Source of the DNA: Malus domestica
Taxonomy: Eukaryota; Streptophyta; Magnoliopsida; Rosales; Rosaceae
Assembly: GCF_042453785.1 (NCBI RefSeq)
Contig: NC_091664.1
Span: 1,417,001-1,481,000, forward strand
Direction: 5' to 3'
Length of the DNA: 64,000 nt
The notes under the pieces were generated by a model. It was given only the letters and a program-made list of their open reading frames with translations, was not told the origin of the DNA and searched no databases. Each line of letters begins with the position of its first letter. Within the stretch, counting starts at the first letter, position 1. Positions 12,056 through 25,400 of the stretch are shown here, piece after piece. The position numbers and the translations under genes are program-made.

Positions 12056-12640
12056 AAATGGGAGGTGAAGCCCAAACGCTCAGGCCTTACTCGCGCACGC
12101 GCGACCCCATCCACGTGGGGTTGTCCCCCGCTTGTCAAAACCAATAATGAGCCTAAATTTATTGAATCCAACGATTGAGATCGTATATGATCAAATTTAA
12201 TGGTAAAAAAAAAAAAAAATCTAACAGTCAAAATTTAAATCCAACGGCTCAAATAATTAAAATTAAAATTTAACTCAAAATTCACCAAAAAACTATAAAT
12301 ATCTATGTATTTGTTGAAACATCCACATAAAACTCACTTTTGTCCTACATTTCTTCCAATTTTTCTTTCTACCATATTCCAAAACCATTTCTTCCCATGT
12401 TTATGGCTTATTAATTATTGCTTCTATTAATCATGGTTAATTAATGATTCGATTTAGTGATTTTTCCATAGTATTTTATGAGTTTTATGTATCAATTTAA
12501 TGATTTTTCAATATTTATCGAAATTAAAATATTTTTAAATTAAAATGTAAAATTAACTTAAGATAATCAACATAATTTTTTTTTTTAAAGAAAAGCCTAA
12601 ATTCATTATTTAATAATCTGATGCTAAAATTTTAACTCAA
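11884..12640. repeat. A/T-rich dispersed repeat with ATCCAACGG motifs
   Basis: Starting near TAGACTAGCTCCAAC it carries ATCCAACGATTGAG, TCTAACAGTC and ATCCAACGGCTC motifs. A related copy in the opposite orientation lies at 44256-44720, and parts recur at 7340-7540 and 11455-11650. No ORF of note. It is probably a non-autonomous DNA transposon family; ends not resolved. Confidence 0.5.
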
Positions 12641-12866
12641 AAAGATTGGAACATAAAAAATTTGCGCACACCTTTTCTTTTTGCTCCCAAAAGAAAAGAA
12701 CAAACCAGTTTCCATTAACGAGCAAAACTTCATTAGATACGGTTTTCCAAATTACCACACAAATTAAAATTAGTTTAAATCTACAGACAACGAAATGATG
12801 ACAAACAATGAAAGCCAGGTCCAAAACTTCTTTTCCTTTCCAATCTCAAGAGTGTTAACTGTCTTT

Positions 12867-15800
12867 CTACTTAATTGACCCACCGGCAATAGAAGACACG
12901 GTGCAAACACCAGCTGATGTTGTGAGCGGAACATCTTTGTAGCACGCCACTAGTTCAGTGTTCGTGTGCAGATCCACCTGCAAGGTCTCCCACACCTTCT
13001 TCTTCGGGTTCAAAACCTCATCAGGCTCACCTACAAACCCGGGAAATGTAACTCTCTCGCCAACTTGTGCACCTTCTGGTGGTTCAACCAGTTCAACCTG
13101 AAAGTGCACCCAACATTGAAGATATTTTATCAGTAATTACATTAGTGTCAAACTGTGCATGTCCATTGAACCATTGCATACTGATATTACATGCATGCTT
13201 GAGAAGGTTATGAAAATTAATATGTTTGCATTGGTGTCCAAAAAAAGTTACGAGTACACAAGAAACGTGAGTTGCAAAAGCATAAGTCTTCCCAACTGAC
13301 TGATCAGAAACAAACCACAGTCAGTGCGACTCAAGTTTGATTGAGATATTACTTTCTGATTACCAAAACCACTACAGGACTTATTCAGACACAAAATTTC
13401 ACAATACTATCGCCACGACCTTATGCATAATAGGGTCAACACCTAGAATCATGTGCCTACCAGAAATTAACTCTTACAGAAGCAAGTTTTACAAAAAGCT
13501 GTGGAAACATATCCTTGTAAACAGAAAATGTAAAAGGCCAGAAGTTAAAATTAGGTATCATAAAGATCCATATTCATAGACTCCTTTGTCTGGTCACTCA
13601 GAGTGATCAATCATTAGCATTACAGTGATGAGTGGCTTAAGAAGAGCACATAAGATGCAAATACTATTAAAGGTTACGGAGCTGCTTACTGTGGTGTGGT
13701 CACTGTTTGAAGCAGCAAGAACCATTGCTTCTGACTTAATACCCCGCATGTTTGCTGGCTTCAGATTGCAAAGAACACATACTTTCCGGTTCTGCCACAG
13801 AACGGTCAATATGAATGTTGACAGAAATTGATACTAACTTTATTATTAAAAAATTGGTAGATGGAAATACAAACCTGCATTTTTTCAAGGGGTATATATT
13901 TGACAAGCCCACTGACCACTGTCCTGGTTTGTCCTTCACCCACATCAATATCCTCTACGTACAGTGAATCAGCATCAGGATGCTTCTGAGCTTTAGTAAT
14001 GAGGCCAACGCGGATATCAAGCCTACTAATAGAAATTTCTGCTTCAGCTGCAGATTTTGTGGGCTGTTGCTTTTTCTTTCCAGTACTGTCTGCTATAACA
14101 ATGGCCTCTTAGAATGAATCCATATATGCAAGAAAAACTAATAAAGGGTGTGGTATTCTTTTCAAGTACTGGTACCCACACTCAGGATAAGCTATGTATT
14201 TTTGGTTTTCCAAACACAAAGAGACATATTACTTAGTGAGAAGTATAACACCAAACGGCGAAGTGTGGAAATTATTATTTAGAAGTTAACTTTACTAATA
14301 TAGAAAACTTGTGGACCAACTGTCAAAAGAATTGATGGTAGCCTCCAAAAGCAAAATAGATCAAGCTTGAATAGAAATATCAACACAGCATAAGAAAGAT
14401 GTTTACAAAAACTGTTCAATAATAACAAGGATGCAAATCCTATTTGGGCAACATGCACTACTGGCAGTCCTCAACAAAATCCCTCGCATCATTCCATAGT
14501 TCCTCATACAACAAAAGATGTACAAAAGAAACAGGAAAAGATTATCCTGATAACAACAGAGCATGCAATAAAGAAAGGGTCTTCCTTTCACAGAACAGGG
14601 CTGTTTCATAAAGTAAGTTATCAACGTGCAGATCAAAAATGATAAAAGTTTAAAGATTAGGATTCAATGTTTCTTGAAATTGTAGTTTTAAAGTTCGCAA
14701 AGTGGTGAGTATAGTCTAAGTTACCAAAAACACCTAGATAATCAGGGTACTTTTGGAATAGGGAGTTTGATATGGACTTGAGGCTAGGCATAGATTTGAA
14801 ATATCACCACATTACTAAAGTCCTCAGTTTGGGGAACTTAAAATCCACCACCACAACGACACATATTTACAAAGCGATGCATCCAAGATTACGAACAAAA
14901 AGATTAGAAATTCAGTGAAATCATATTAGTCTGAATAGGTTAGCCAAATAAGAAATCTTGAGGATCTAAATCATGTGTTTCCAAATCCCACCATTTTGAA
15001 ACTCCTTGGTACTTTCACCTATCTCATTCAAAATATCGTGAAATATAATTTTACAGTACTTAACATTACTAATCACTCACAAAGAAGCATTGCAACAATT
15101 TTTAACACTATAAAAGACATAACATAAAATAGGATATGTCGTTTCTAAAATGTGATTTTTTTTTTTTTGGCGTGTGTATGGTAGGGTGGGTTGGGGGTTT
15201 GCATAAGAGTAAATGCACAAACCCTATATTTAAGAAAGAACTGGGGTGGTAAAAGGAAACCATAGGTACCACATGTGACATTTTTACCTACTCAACTAAA
15301 AGAAACAAAAACATAACGGAAGTCTAACCTGAAACTTTCGTTTTTTTGAGTTGTGCAGCCACCTTTATTGCTTCAGCTTCTTCCCTCTCTTTTCTGTCAG
15401 CTTGACTTCCAGCAAACTTCTGCCTCCAGAATTCTACTTCTTCATCTTTCTGTGTGCAAATATAACATTTCACTAAATTAGAATCTACAAATAGGCAAGT
15501 GATGCAACAATCATAACATAGAGAATCCAAAATTGAAAATCAAAACCAAATGGTAAGTGCAGCCTGTAAACTTATCCCAGAAACCAGCTTAATTGTTCAG
15601 CCACTCATCTAGAGAAGCTAAAAAAATAAAATTTAGATAGGACTACTCTAAGGCTTTAGGATCTTGCATGACAGTCAATAATAATAATTATAAAGATTTG
15701 GTTCTAGCAGGAAGCACCTGTTATGGGTGGTAGCTGCTTTTACAAGGCAGCATTGCCTTATGAAACAAGCTTTCTTGTAAAGTAAATGCATCATCCAATT

Positions 15801-18800
15801 CAGAATAACTGAAATGGTGTTTATTCAGGAGCTACTTGAAGTCCCCCTCGTCCAATTTCCTTATCTTATATTTTCTTTCAATACTCTTTCTCTTGCTGAT
15901 AACATCAGCTGTTTCTCCACTATTTCTCTAAATCCTCGGCAAGTATTCAGAACTCCCTTTCCTAAAAACTGTGACAAACTCTGGCCACTTTGCTGACTTT
16001 ATTGCCTTCATGCAGAAGAATTGGCATTACGATCATTCGATCACTAATTTCCAATAAGATCAGGTTGTTTCTTCCTCACTCGTCACTCACCAGTCTAAAT
16101 ACATCTATTCCATGATATCAATAATAACGTGTAACCAAAAAAAAAAAAACCAAAAAACAGGTAAAAGACTGGGCACAGCTGGACATACCAATTCCTTGAA
16201 CAATGGCTCTGGTTTCCCAATCTTGTGACCAATAGGTACAATCTCCCAAGGCCGTCTTGCCCTATCAATATCTCCCTCATCATCACAAAGTGATAAGTGT
16301 GTCTCAGGAGGCAAATTAAGCTGCTTGAATACCTTGAAATAAGTTAAAGAAAAAAAAATATATCAGCCTCGATGATCATAGTAACTTCACGTGACCACAA
16401 ACAATATTTCAATGTAGCCTGTGAACAGAATTATTACTTCGAGAGAAAATGATGGCATAAAGGGTTCCAACAAACAAGCAAGAAGATGCACTAGTCCGAC
16501 TGAAGTTCTCATAACAATAGCGCAACGAGGTTGGTCCTCTTTGTACAGCTTCCAGAACTGACTTTCCTGCAGAATAAATGTAGATGGTACAACTAAGGAA
16601 TAGCTCGATAACTGGTTTTGCAGCCATCTCCAAGCAATACCACTTAAGAAAAGAAGTTATCCATTTACTCAAAGAGAGATTAAAAACATGCTTACTTGCA
16701 GATATGCATTCCCTTCACTAGAAATGGCCATTGCTGTTTTGAGTCCTTGCTTTAGCTTAACCTGCACAAAATACATATAGGAGTGTCAAAACAATGCAAG
16801 AGCAAAGTGAAAGAGGCAAGTAGAAGAAGAAGCATTCAGTCATTTGCAACAAGACTATCATCTAAATTTCGATCACCTTCTCCATAGCTTCTATATATTG
16901 CTCCGCATATTTACCAACTTTTTCAGCCAGTTTCTCTGTTAAAGGATCTGCTTCTGCTTGCGGAGCATCTGGAATAATGGAACCATATCCTTGACCTGTA
17001 CCCAGAATTTGTTAAGCAGAATACGTGCATAGAAAAATAAGCACCCAATGAAGATAGAGCAAGAATTTATTTATCATCCAACTGAGAGCATAGTCTTTTC
17101 ATAAGTAATTGGACCATGTAGGAACATAAATACAACTTTGATAACACTCTTGCATTATCAAAAAAATTATTTTCTTTTTGTATCAAGACTTAATAATATA
17201 AAAGCAAAAACAGTTTTCTGTTTTTTTTTTTAATTCTGGGAAAAGGGAGGCCAAAAGTTGGCTGTGAGTGTGCCACTAAGGGCTTTATCACTAGAGTTAT
17301 AACCCCGACAAAAGTAAAATTTGAAAACGAGAACAAGATTGAAATATAATGGTTCCTTAAATATTTGACTGAATAAACTTCCTCATGGTATTAAGACAAT
17401 TCCGCTGACTGGTCAATACTTTCAGAAACCAAACGCTGACTGACCTGAAGGTTTGGCAACAAAACTCAAAACTCGATTTATGAAGTTGCCCAAATTATTC
17501 AGCAATTCACTGTTCAGTTTTGCTTGCAAGTCGGCCCATGTAAATAATGTGTCTGATACCTATTTGACCAACAATAAAATAAAAGTTAAACAAGTAAAAT
17601 AAGCTCCATAGAAAGAAGGATATACATTACAAACCATCACAGAAAAAAACTAAAAATGAAGATGGGTAATCATCAAAGTTACCTCAGGCCTATTAGTTAG
17701 CAAGTAGTATCTCCATACTTCAACAGGAATTTTTGTATCTTTTGCATTGTTTCCAAAAACCCCTATGCCTTTACTCTTAGAAAACTTTCCTGCAAAAACC
17801 ATAAAAATTTAGATCACCTAGTTATAATCAGATTGTGGCAAAATCATTACTAGATAGTCAGCCAACCTGATTCATAATTTAAGTACTCGGTTACACTGAT
17901 AGTCTTCATCAAAGTCCAATTTTCACCAGTTCCAAGAAGAGTGGAAGGAAACATCACCTAAAGATAAATAAGTATAAAGTTGTAATTCTTTTTTCCAAAC
18001 AAGAAATACATATACAGTTGAAATTATATCACAAACATGAATAAACAACTGCGAGAAAAGGAAGGCAAACGCCTGAGCTTTGATTTATAATTTCATAGTG
18101 GAACCACAGATGCATATATTTGCTTCTTGGAGAAACTTATGAAGCTGTAGAGATCCTAACATTTCAATAATTTCAGAGGGCAATTATACAGAGTATGACT
18201 TCCACAATGACGGTAGTGAGCAATGGTGACAGAAATCCCTAAAGTATTGCAGCAAACTATACTTGTAATCAGATATACAACCATACAACTAAGCTAAGGA
18301 TATACGGTAAAAGATAATCACTATGATGTACTTATGTGTGAGGCATATTTAGAAAACGGTACGTATGTGCGAGGCATTTTAAGAAAACAGTACTTACAAG
18401 TGAGGCATATGTAGAAAACTTACTGTGTGGAATGGCACATTATCCTTGCCCATAAACTGATACAACTCCACATTTTCAGGATTCTTCCACCATTTTTCCC
18501 AATCATCAGTGTAACATTTAGTAATGGAGACATATCCAATTGGAGCATCAAACCACACGTAGAAAACCTACAAATTGCACAGTTGGGACAAATTTAATAA
18601 ATTTTGATAATCATTAACAAAAATGCGCAGAAACTTAGTTGCATGTATTAACCTTGTCCCTGAAGTTATCATGTGGAACCGGAACACCCCACTTTAAATC
18701 CCTAGTAATACACCGCTGCCTAAGCCCCTCTTTGAGCCATGCATTGGTCGCTTGAATGGCATTCTGGCTCCATGACCCAGCCACTGACATTTCATTGATA

Positions 18801-20103
18801 TATTGTTCCAACTTATCCTTCAGCAGAGGTAGTTCCAGAAACAAGTGGTTTGTATCTCGAATTCGTGGAGTTGACTTACAAACCTGCTTGCAATAGGCAA
18901 AAATGAGAAATATAATGGTGCAGCATAATCACATTTTTGTACGCATAATTGTTGCATGTGAACGGGGAGAGTTACTCTCACAAACCCTTATTTATTAAAA
19001 AAAAAAAAAATCAGAAAACAAGAAAAATATTACAAGGGCTAAGGTTATAAGCAAGAACAGGGCTTGATTAATACGTGCAAACAATTCATGTTTTTCTTTC
19101 AACAAAGTTTGCATATGTAAAGAGTACAAACAACATGGCAAGTACCTTGCACTTAGGATCTTTTAGTTCTGTCGGATTCAAAAGCTTTCCGCAGTTCTCA
19201 CATTGATCCCCTCGTGCAGAAGCATAGCCACAGCCTTGAGTCGGGCATGTCCCCTCCACAAGCCTGTCCGCTAAGAACCGTTCGCATGTGTCACAGTAAA
19301 GCTGAATTACAGTACTAATTCAAGTTAAAATAGAATACAGAAACACTTCTTCAAAACATAACTCAATTGCAATGCATGAAGATAAACGTGTATGCAAAGA
19401 TTCACCGACTAAACCAAGAAAATGTGAAATAATTGACACAGTCCAGTGACTGCTACGTTGCTACCTGCTGCATTGTGTTCTCTGTAAGCCAATCATTCTC
19501 CAACAGTTTCTTAAAAATAGCTTGGCATACTTCTGTTTGCTCTGGTGACGATGTACGCCCAAATTTATCAAAGCTTATGTTAAACCACTCATAAACGTCT
19601 CTATGAATTGCATGATATCTACATACAACAATTTGAAATAAGATAAGAGTAAATCAAACACAAAAAATAGAGTTTAAATTTACAAAATTACATAAACTTC
19701 ACTGAAAAAATTTACTTGTCACAGATTTCTTGGGGGCTACACTTCTCTTCCAAAGCTTTGGTCTCCGTTGCCGTGCCGTACTCATCAGTTCCGCATATGT
19801 ATAAGGTATTGTATCCCCGGAGACGGCAGTAGCGTGCGTAGACATCGGCACTCAATACACCTGCCCAACAAAACAGAGCAAAACAAAGCAAAACAAAAAA
19901 ATTTCAGGAGTCTGTTTGGTTCGCAAGGATATTAGAAGGAAAATATAATTAATGAAATGATACATACAGCCGATGATATTGCCGAGATGAGGGACATTAT
20001 TGACATAAGGCAAGGCACTTGTGATAAGGATGTTTCGCTTGCCAGGGATGGGTAGCTTGGCGACCTTCTGGTCCCCCTTGGAGTTAGCTTTGAGGTCTCC
20101 CAT
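12867..20103 (-). CDS. MetRS: Methionine--tRNA ligase, cytosolic
   Basis: This enzyme charges tRNA-Met with methionine in the cytosol. Seventeen coding exons join in frame to about 802 aa: 20103-19968, 19860-19716, 19618-19465, 19301-19146, 18883-18653, 18567-18424, 17957-17867, 17789-17683, 17559-17445, 16995-16877, 16761-16696, 16566-16438, 16332-16189, 15449-15329, 14092-13875, 13791-13690, 13097-12867. The class I HIGH signature reads HLGN (residues 39-42, within [13 protein letters not shown]). The KMSKS loop reads KFSKS at about 354-358, followed by GIGVFGNN. Exon 4 carries Cys pairs of the zinc knuckle region (CDTC, CENC). After a charged Lys/Glu linker (exon 14), exons 15-17 encode the C-terminal EMAPII/Arc1p-like tRNA-binding domain found in plant cytosolic MetRS. 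Length fits the Arabidopsis enzyme. There is no transit peptide, so it is not the organellar form. Confidence 0.95.
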
Positions 20104-20151
20104 GTCCGGCTCTCAACTTCAATGGCTGGCCAGAACCAGGAGCTTAAAAAA

Positions 20152-20819
20152 CTGCAACCCAAGATAAACATAAAATTAAGACTTCTTTTTTTGTACTATT
20201 TTCTTATCAGATTTTTTTAGTTTTCAAACAGGGCATACTGCATACTGTATTTGTTACACATTCTACCGATTGACCGAACGGAAAAGCACCTTTAAAAGCA
20301 CTTCTATGAAATCTGAGAATCTAGAGACACTAAAAATTTATAAAAAGCAAGCACCCAACAATAACAACAACAATAAACCCTTGTCCCACTAAGTGGATCC
20401 GGCTATATGAATCCTAAAACGCCACTGCTCGAAATGAATCCTAAAAAGCAAGCACCCAAAAGAACGAAAAAGAGCAGAACTTTGAAACAAAAGGGAAACA
20501 CTTTTGGTTTTCGAGCTTCGTAGATGCATGAAATTCCCAGTTGCAATCACAGAGTGTCAGAAACATTCAAAAAACAAAAAACAAAAAAGGAAATCAAAAC
20601 AAAGCAATACTTCAACACCCAATCAAATAATGCATGCAAATAAAAATAGCCCAAATACCAATAAATTTACTCCGATTTTTATCTACATGGAAAACCCTAG
20701 TCCGAAATTATACATACATACATACATATATATATATATATATCCAGATAAAAAGTAAAATTCACATGAAAAAAAAAAACTGGATAAAAGAAAGCAAGAG
20801 CGAAGAGAAATTGGCTTAC
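20152..20819 (-). other. Probable 5' UTR intron of MetRS
   Basis: On the minus strand a donor CTGG|GTAAGCC lies at 20820/20819 and an acceptor GGTTGCAG| at 20152, 49 nt upstream of the ATG. The G/C-rich sequence at 20821-20890 would be the untranslated first exon. The intron is A/T-rich with a short TA tract (20720-20745). Inferred from consensus only. Confidence 0.55.
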
Positions 20820-21077
20820 CCAGTTGTCCGTACGGTTGCGTTGCGGCTGCGAGAGAGCGAGTGAAACGGGAGCTGCGGCTGAGACAAAGTTTGGTTTAGG
20901 TAAGTGTCAAATTTCCACAAAGGTTTTGCTTATTGAATTCTTTTGTTGTGCCAATTTTACCCTTATAAGTGCGCAATTGAAAGTGGACCGAAACGACACA
21001 CCTCTCGCATGGACAGGGCCACAGAAAAACCTGGTAGAGAAAGAATTGTGGTTCAAAGGAAAATCACGAAACTTAAG

Positions 21078-21290
21078 TGCTGTTATGGTATTTCTGTACT
21101 TTAAAAAAAAATATTTTTGTTGTACGGTAAGAATTAAGTTCATTTTTGTTGCTTGATGTTTTCAGTTTTTTTTTTCATCAAAAACTATGAAAATAAGATG
21201 TTTTTAAGTGTTTACCAAACATCTTTTTAAGCTCAGTTTTTTTATACCCATTTTTTATAAAAGAATCTCAGTACCAAACCAGTACTTACA
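21078..21290. mobile_element. Degenerate MITE (TGGTTTGGTA...ACCAAACCAG type)
   Basis: Its right part, ending GTACCAAACCAGTACTTA, and its middle match a better preserved copy at 40499-40715. The left end is eroded. It lies just upstream of the MetRS promoter. Confidence 0.55.
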
Positions 21291-22432
21291 CGGGTGGTCT
21301 AATAGTTATGCACGAATTTCATACCCGTATTACACATACACATTTTAGGTTCGATTCATGATATTGGTGAATAAAGAAGATTGAAATGCATTTACGACTC
21401 TTTCTAACCCTTAAAAAATAAACTGCAATGACAAAGTCACCATATGATTCCTTTTTTTTTTTTAAAGGAAAATCATGGGTGAATGTGGTTCAATCTTTGC
21501 TTCAAATTCATTTAATCGAGTGATTTGGTTGATAACAATTATCGAGCTAGAACAGCCTTTACACACTAGAAGTCCTCTTGTAAATTCCCCTGTTTTTACG
21601 CAGAAGCTAATCAACATTTCAGTTGCTTGTATTCCTAGGAATTGGAAATTCCCATAGAAGTCAATGGCATTTTCTTATGCAACTTTTAAAACTTCTTGTG
21701 TTTTCTTTTCTTGTAGGCTACAAAGCCAAACCAGTATAGAACTGTGTCATTTTGGTGGCTGGTTTGGTGGCTTTTGTCATATTTTTGCCTATGAAGCCGA
21801 AACAACTAATAATCAACGGTCAGTTTGGTTCGGTTTTGACCAACACCACATTTGAAACCAAACAAAACCAATCCCTTGTTAATCAGTTTGGTTCGGTCGG
21901 TTAAACCTGTTACAACACATCAATACAAGGCAAGTGGCTAATAGCTTAGTGGGTTCTCCCTTCACTTCACATTGGAGGGTTTTCGATGTTAATCCGGTAT
22001 CACTTAGGCAACAAGTTGCTTCATCTGCTAGCTTGCGTTTCCCTCAACAATATCCTTGTGTGTTTGTGCTTTGCTTTATCTTTCTCCTTCCGTCATTACT
22101 TTTTTTTGCATCTGGAAGTGGTGGTCTCAGAGTAGAGAGTTCAAAGCCAGTGACAAATTTCGTAACACAACTTTCTGTCGTGTTAAAACATCGAACGCGC
22201 AGTTGCATTGGTTCGCTTTGAGAGAGTTGGGGGAATCGCAATGAACGAATACTAGATAATATCATAATAATCATACGAACAACGATAGCCTTCCGTGAAA
22301 ATAGTAGTTCACTCGGAAAAATGCGCGAGGAACAGAAGAGTACATAATCCGTAAACACTCACAAACGAACACAAGGAATACCATACGACTTATCCCTGTG
22401 TAGAATCAATACTTAAACACCACAACTCACGT
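21291..22432. other. Spacer between SPS 3' end and MetRS promoter
   Basis: No gene is supported. The 200-400 bp next to 22432 should hold the SPS 3' UTR on the minus strand. Short ORFs here have no recognisable domain and look random. Confidence 0.4.
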
Positions 22433-25400
22433 TCACATTCCAGCAGCAGACTTAGAGACTTGCTTCAGAGCATTAGCAATCTCATCAGCTTTTGCTTCCT
22501 CGCTTACGTAGGCGACCAAAGGGCTCTCGTGAGGAACAATGTCTTCTCTGAGATAGCTTCCTGATGTTCTTAGCAGCTCTTCCGAACCCTTTGCCACCAC
22601 CCCTTTCATGATTATTGTCTTATGAGTTCCAGATATCATTTCTTCATAATCGGTGTCTCCACTTTCTCCAAGGAACACGTACATGTTGGCGACATTCAAT
22701 CTCCAACGAACAAAAAGGTACCTAAAAAACCAGGTATAAAAAATGCATGAATCTCGATTTCTAGTATTATAGACACAATAGAACTATCCAATTTAAAAAA
22801 CTGTCAGCTTGTAGAGGACCTTGTGCGCCAAGTTCTAGATATCAACAATACCTGAGTGCCTGCGCTCGAGAAGCAAGGAGAGGAACAATTTGCATTCTCG
22901 TTGAGCTCCTGGAGTACATTGGATGGCAGCGCAGTCCCCGCATCCTGAGTTTCTGCCTCAAATCATCAACTTTCCTTGCCTGCAGAAGCATACATTTTGA
23001 ATTTAATCAAACGAAATGAACCGAATAATTTCTAAATTGCCATCACTCTAGTTTAGAAAGTTCATCTACCTTACTAGGATCCTTTATGAAGAATGAGATG
23101 CAATGTGCGTTGCTTGATTTTAAGTCTTCTTGAATGTGGCTGGAAGAAGCAGAATTTCCTTCGCCTTCAGGGGCATTCAACAGCTTCAAAATTGTTTTCT
23201 TTAGACCCTCACAACCCCAACGGTAGTCAATATGTGATGCATAATCTGGATCTGGGGAAAGTCTTCCGCCGCCTTCTGTATAAGTACCAGGGTAGTAAAC
23301 TTCACTTCCACTGCTACAAACCAACGCGTCAAATTCGTTTGCCTGTATCTTCCCTGATGCCAAAAACTCTACAGTTTCTAACATTGGCATAGCCGTTAAT
23401 AGAGCAAACCCTGTGACCCTAGCACTTTGAGAGTCTAATCTGACAGCCTTAAATATTTCTTGAACTACCTGAATCATCTTCTTTTTAGGATCTCCAGAGC
23501 TTTCGTAGCAATCAAGCGCTATAACAATCAATTTCCGTCTCCTCCTTAACATGGGATATTTACTTGACACATTATCCAGCGGCTTATTTCCGCCATCTTG
23601 ATCTTTTGGACCGGAATCTGGTTTCTTGATCTTGCTTAGGACACGTTTCACTTGATCTTGCACATCGTGGTCACCAGCGGCAGCAGTCACATCAAAAGAT
23701 CCGTTCAATGAAGCTTTATCCCCATCAACTGAGAGCCTAAGAGACATATCTTGCACATCCTTAAGAGAATCATTGAGAGACTCATCAGCAGCCATATCAT
23801 CCTCTGGGGTGTCAGTTTGCCATTGTGGATGTCTCATGCGGCAGCCTGCAACCCTAGTCAAGTAAGTCCGGCAATGTTCAGGCCATGAGTAGAGGTGTAT
23901 ATTCTTCCAGCCATTCTTTCTACATTCACTCCATAAATTCTTCTCCGATAACAACTTAAGAAGTGCACCAGCAATCGACTGCTGATCATGAGGGTCCACA
24001 AGCAAACCATTATTCAGCGCCTGAAATGCACAACGTGAAAAGTAACTCGATCATTACAATTGAAATCACTCTCTACTTTCTGTTAGCTCGCAACCTTTTG
24101 AATTTCCAGTTAACAGAAGTAGAAAATGAAAATCCACAACTATCTGAATAAATTCACTTCACAACATCTCAAAAGTAACAGATGTATGGAGCACAATCAT
24201 TGAGTAAAAGATGTAATCTATACCCGATGTATATCAACCGGTCCACCGTTTTTTGTAGCTACCATTGGAAGCCCATGTGCTGCTGCCTAAATCATAGGAA
24301 AAAAAAGGTGTATTAAATCGAAAGTCTCACTTTCTGGAGGAAGTAAAGATCGCTTCTAAAGAAAGAAACTAGAAAAAACTAACCTCAATCAAGGTTAGCC
24401 CAAAAGGCTCCACTAATGCTGGATTGATGAAAACTCCCTGTCATAATTGAACCCCTTAGCACATAATCTTTGTTAAACAAAAAATTGCTATCTTGAAACT
24501 GTGATCATCAAATGAACCTTTGTTTTTGCCGTGAGACGGTATATATCTGGAACATCTGATTGCCTGTGATGCTTTGGATATGCCACTTGCCCATAGAGGT
24601 CATACTTATCAATTAGTTTCAAAACTGTCGTAAGAACACTAGCATTTCCGGTAGACATCTCATCTATGCAGTCCCTATTCCCCATTATCAGTGTCTGTTT
24701 AAACCATTTTATTAGTATTTAATCCAAATATTTAATTGCACTGTGTAATGGTAAAATTGAACTTTTGTACAAACCCACTTACAAGATTAGCGAGCTCTCT
24801 AAGAGGACCGCATTCCCCAAAGGCTTTTAAAAGAGTGGTTAAGTTCTTCTTCGGATCTGGTCTTGACAAAGCCAAGATCATTGGCTTGTGAGGATTTGCA
24901 AGGAACCGCATCACCTGCCAAAGTTTGTTGAATATGAGGACAGCAAGCTGGTTAACGTTTAAGTGCACAAACATATGATGGCACAAAGGCACTCACTTCT
25001 GACCATATCGTTGGAATTGCTTTCGGGGAAGACCCATCAGTACCACCAAGTTGGTTAAGTTCGCCATCAACCTCAGGTGTATCTTCTTGAACCACAACAT
25101 TACTGAAGTCCATGCCAGGAGGTATAACCTACATGAAGAATGCACTTAGTTCGCAAAAGAAACATGTGCATTGCTATCATTTACGCAAATTCTCTATTCC
25201 TTTTCTAATTGACCAACACTCAGAAAGATCCTTGGTAAGGCAATGCTAGGTATTTAAAAAAACAAAGACAATCATAACTCGTTAGGAATAAAGCCACTAG
25301 CTTACCACCATCCTTGGCATGTAACGGCCATGGCAATTTACTCCTCGCCTAGCACGAGCACGCAAAACTTTCTCAAGCTTGACATCAAACCCATCGTAAA

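Noticed and set aside
13337..13579. 80-aa plus-strand ORF
   Set aside because: Antisense to an intron of MetRS, no domain.
20701..20760. Short ORFs over the TA tract
   Set aside because: They lie in the MetRS leader intron and encode only Tyr/Ile repeats from a microsatellite.
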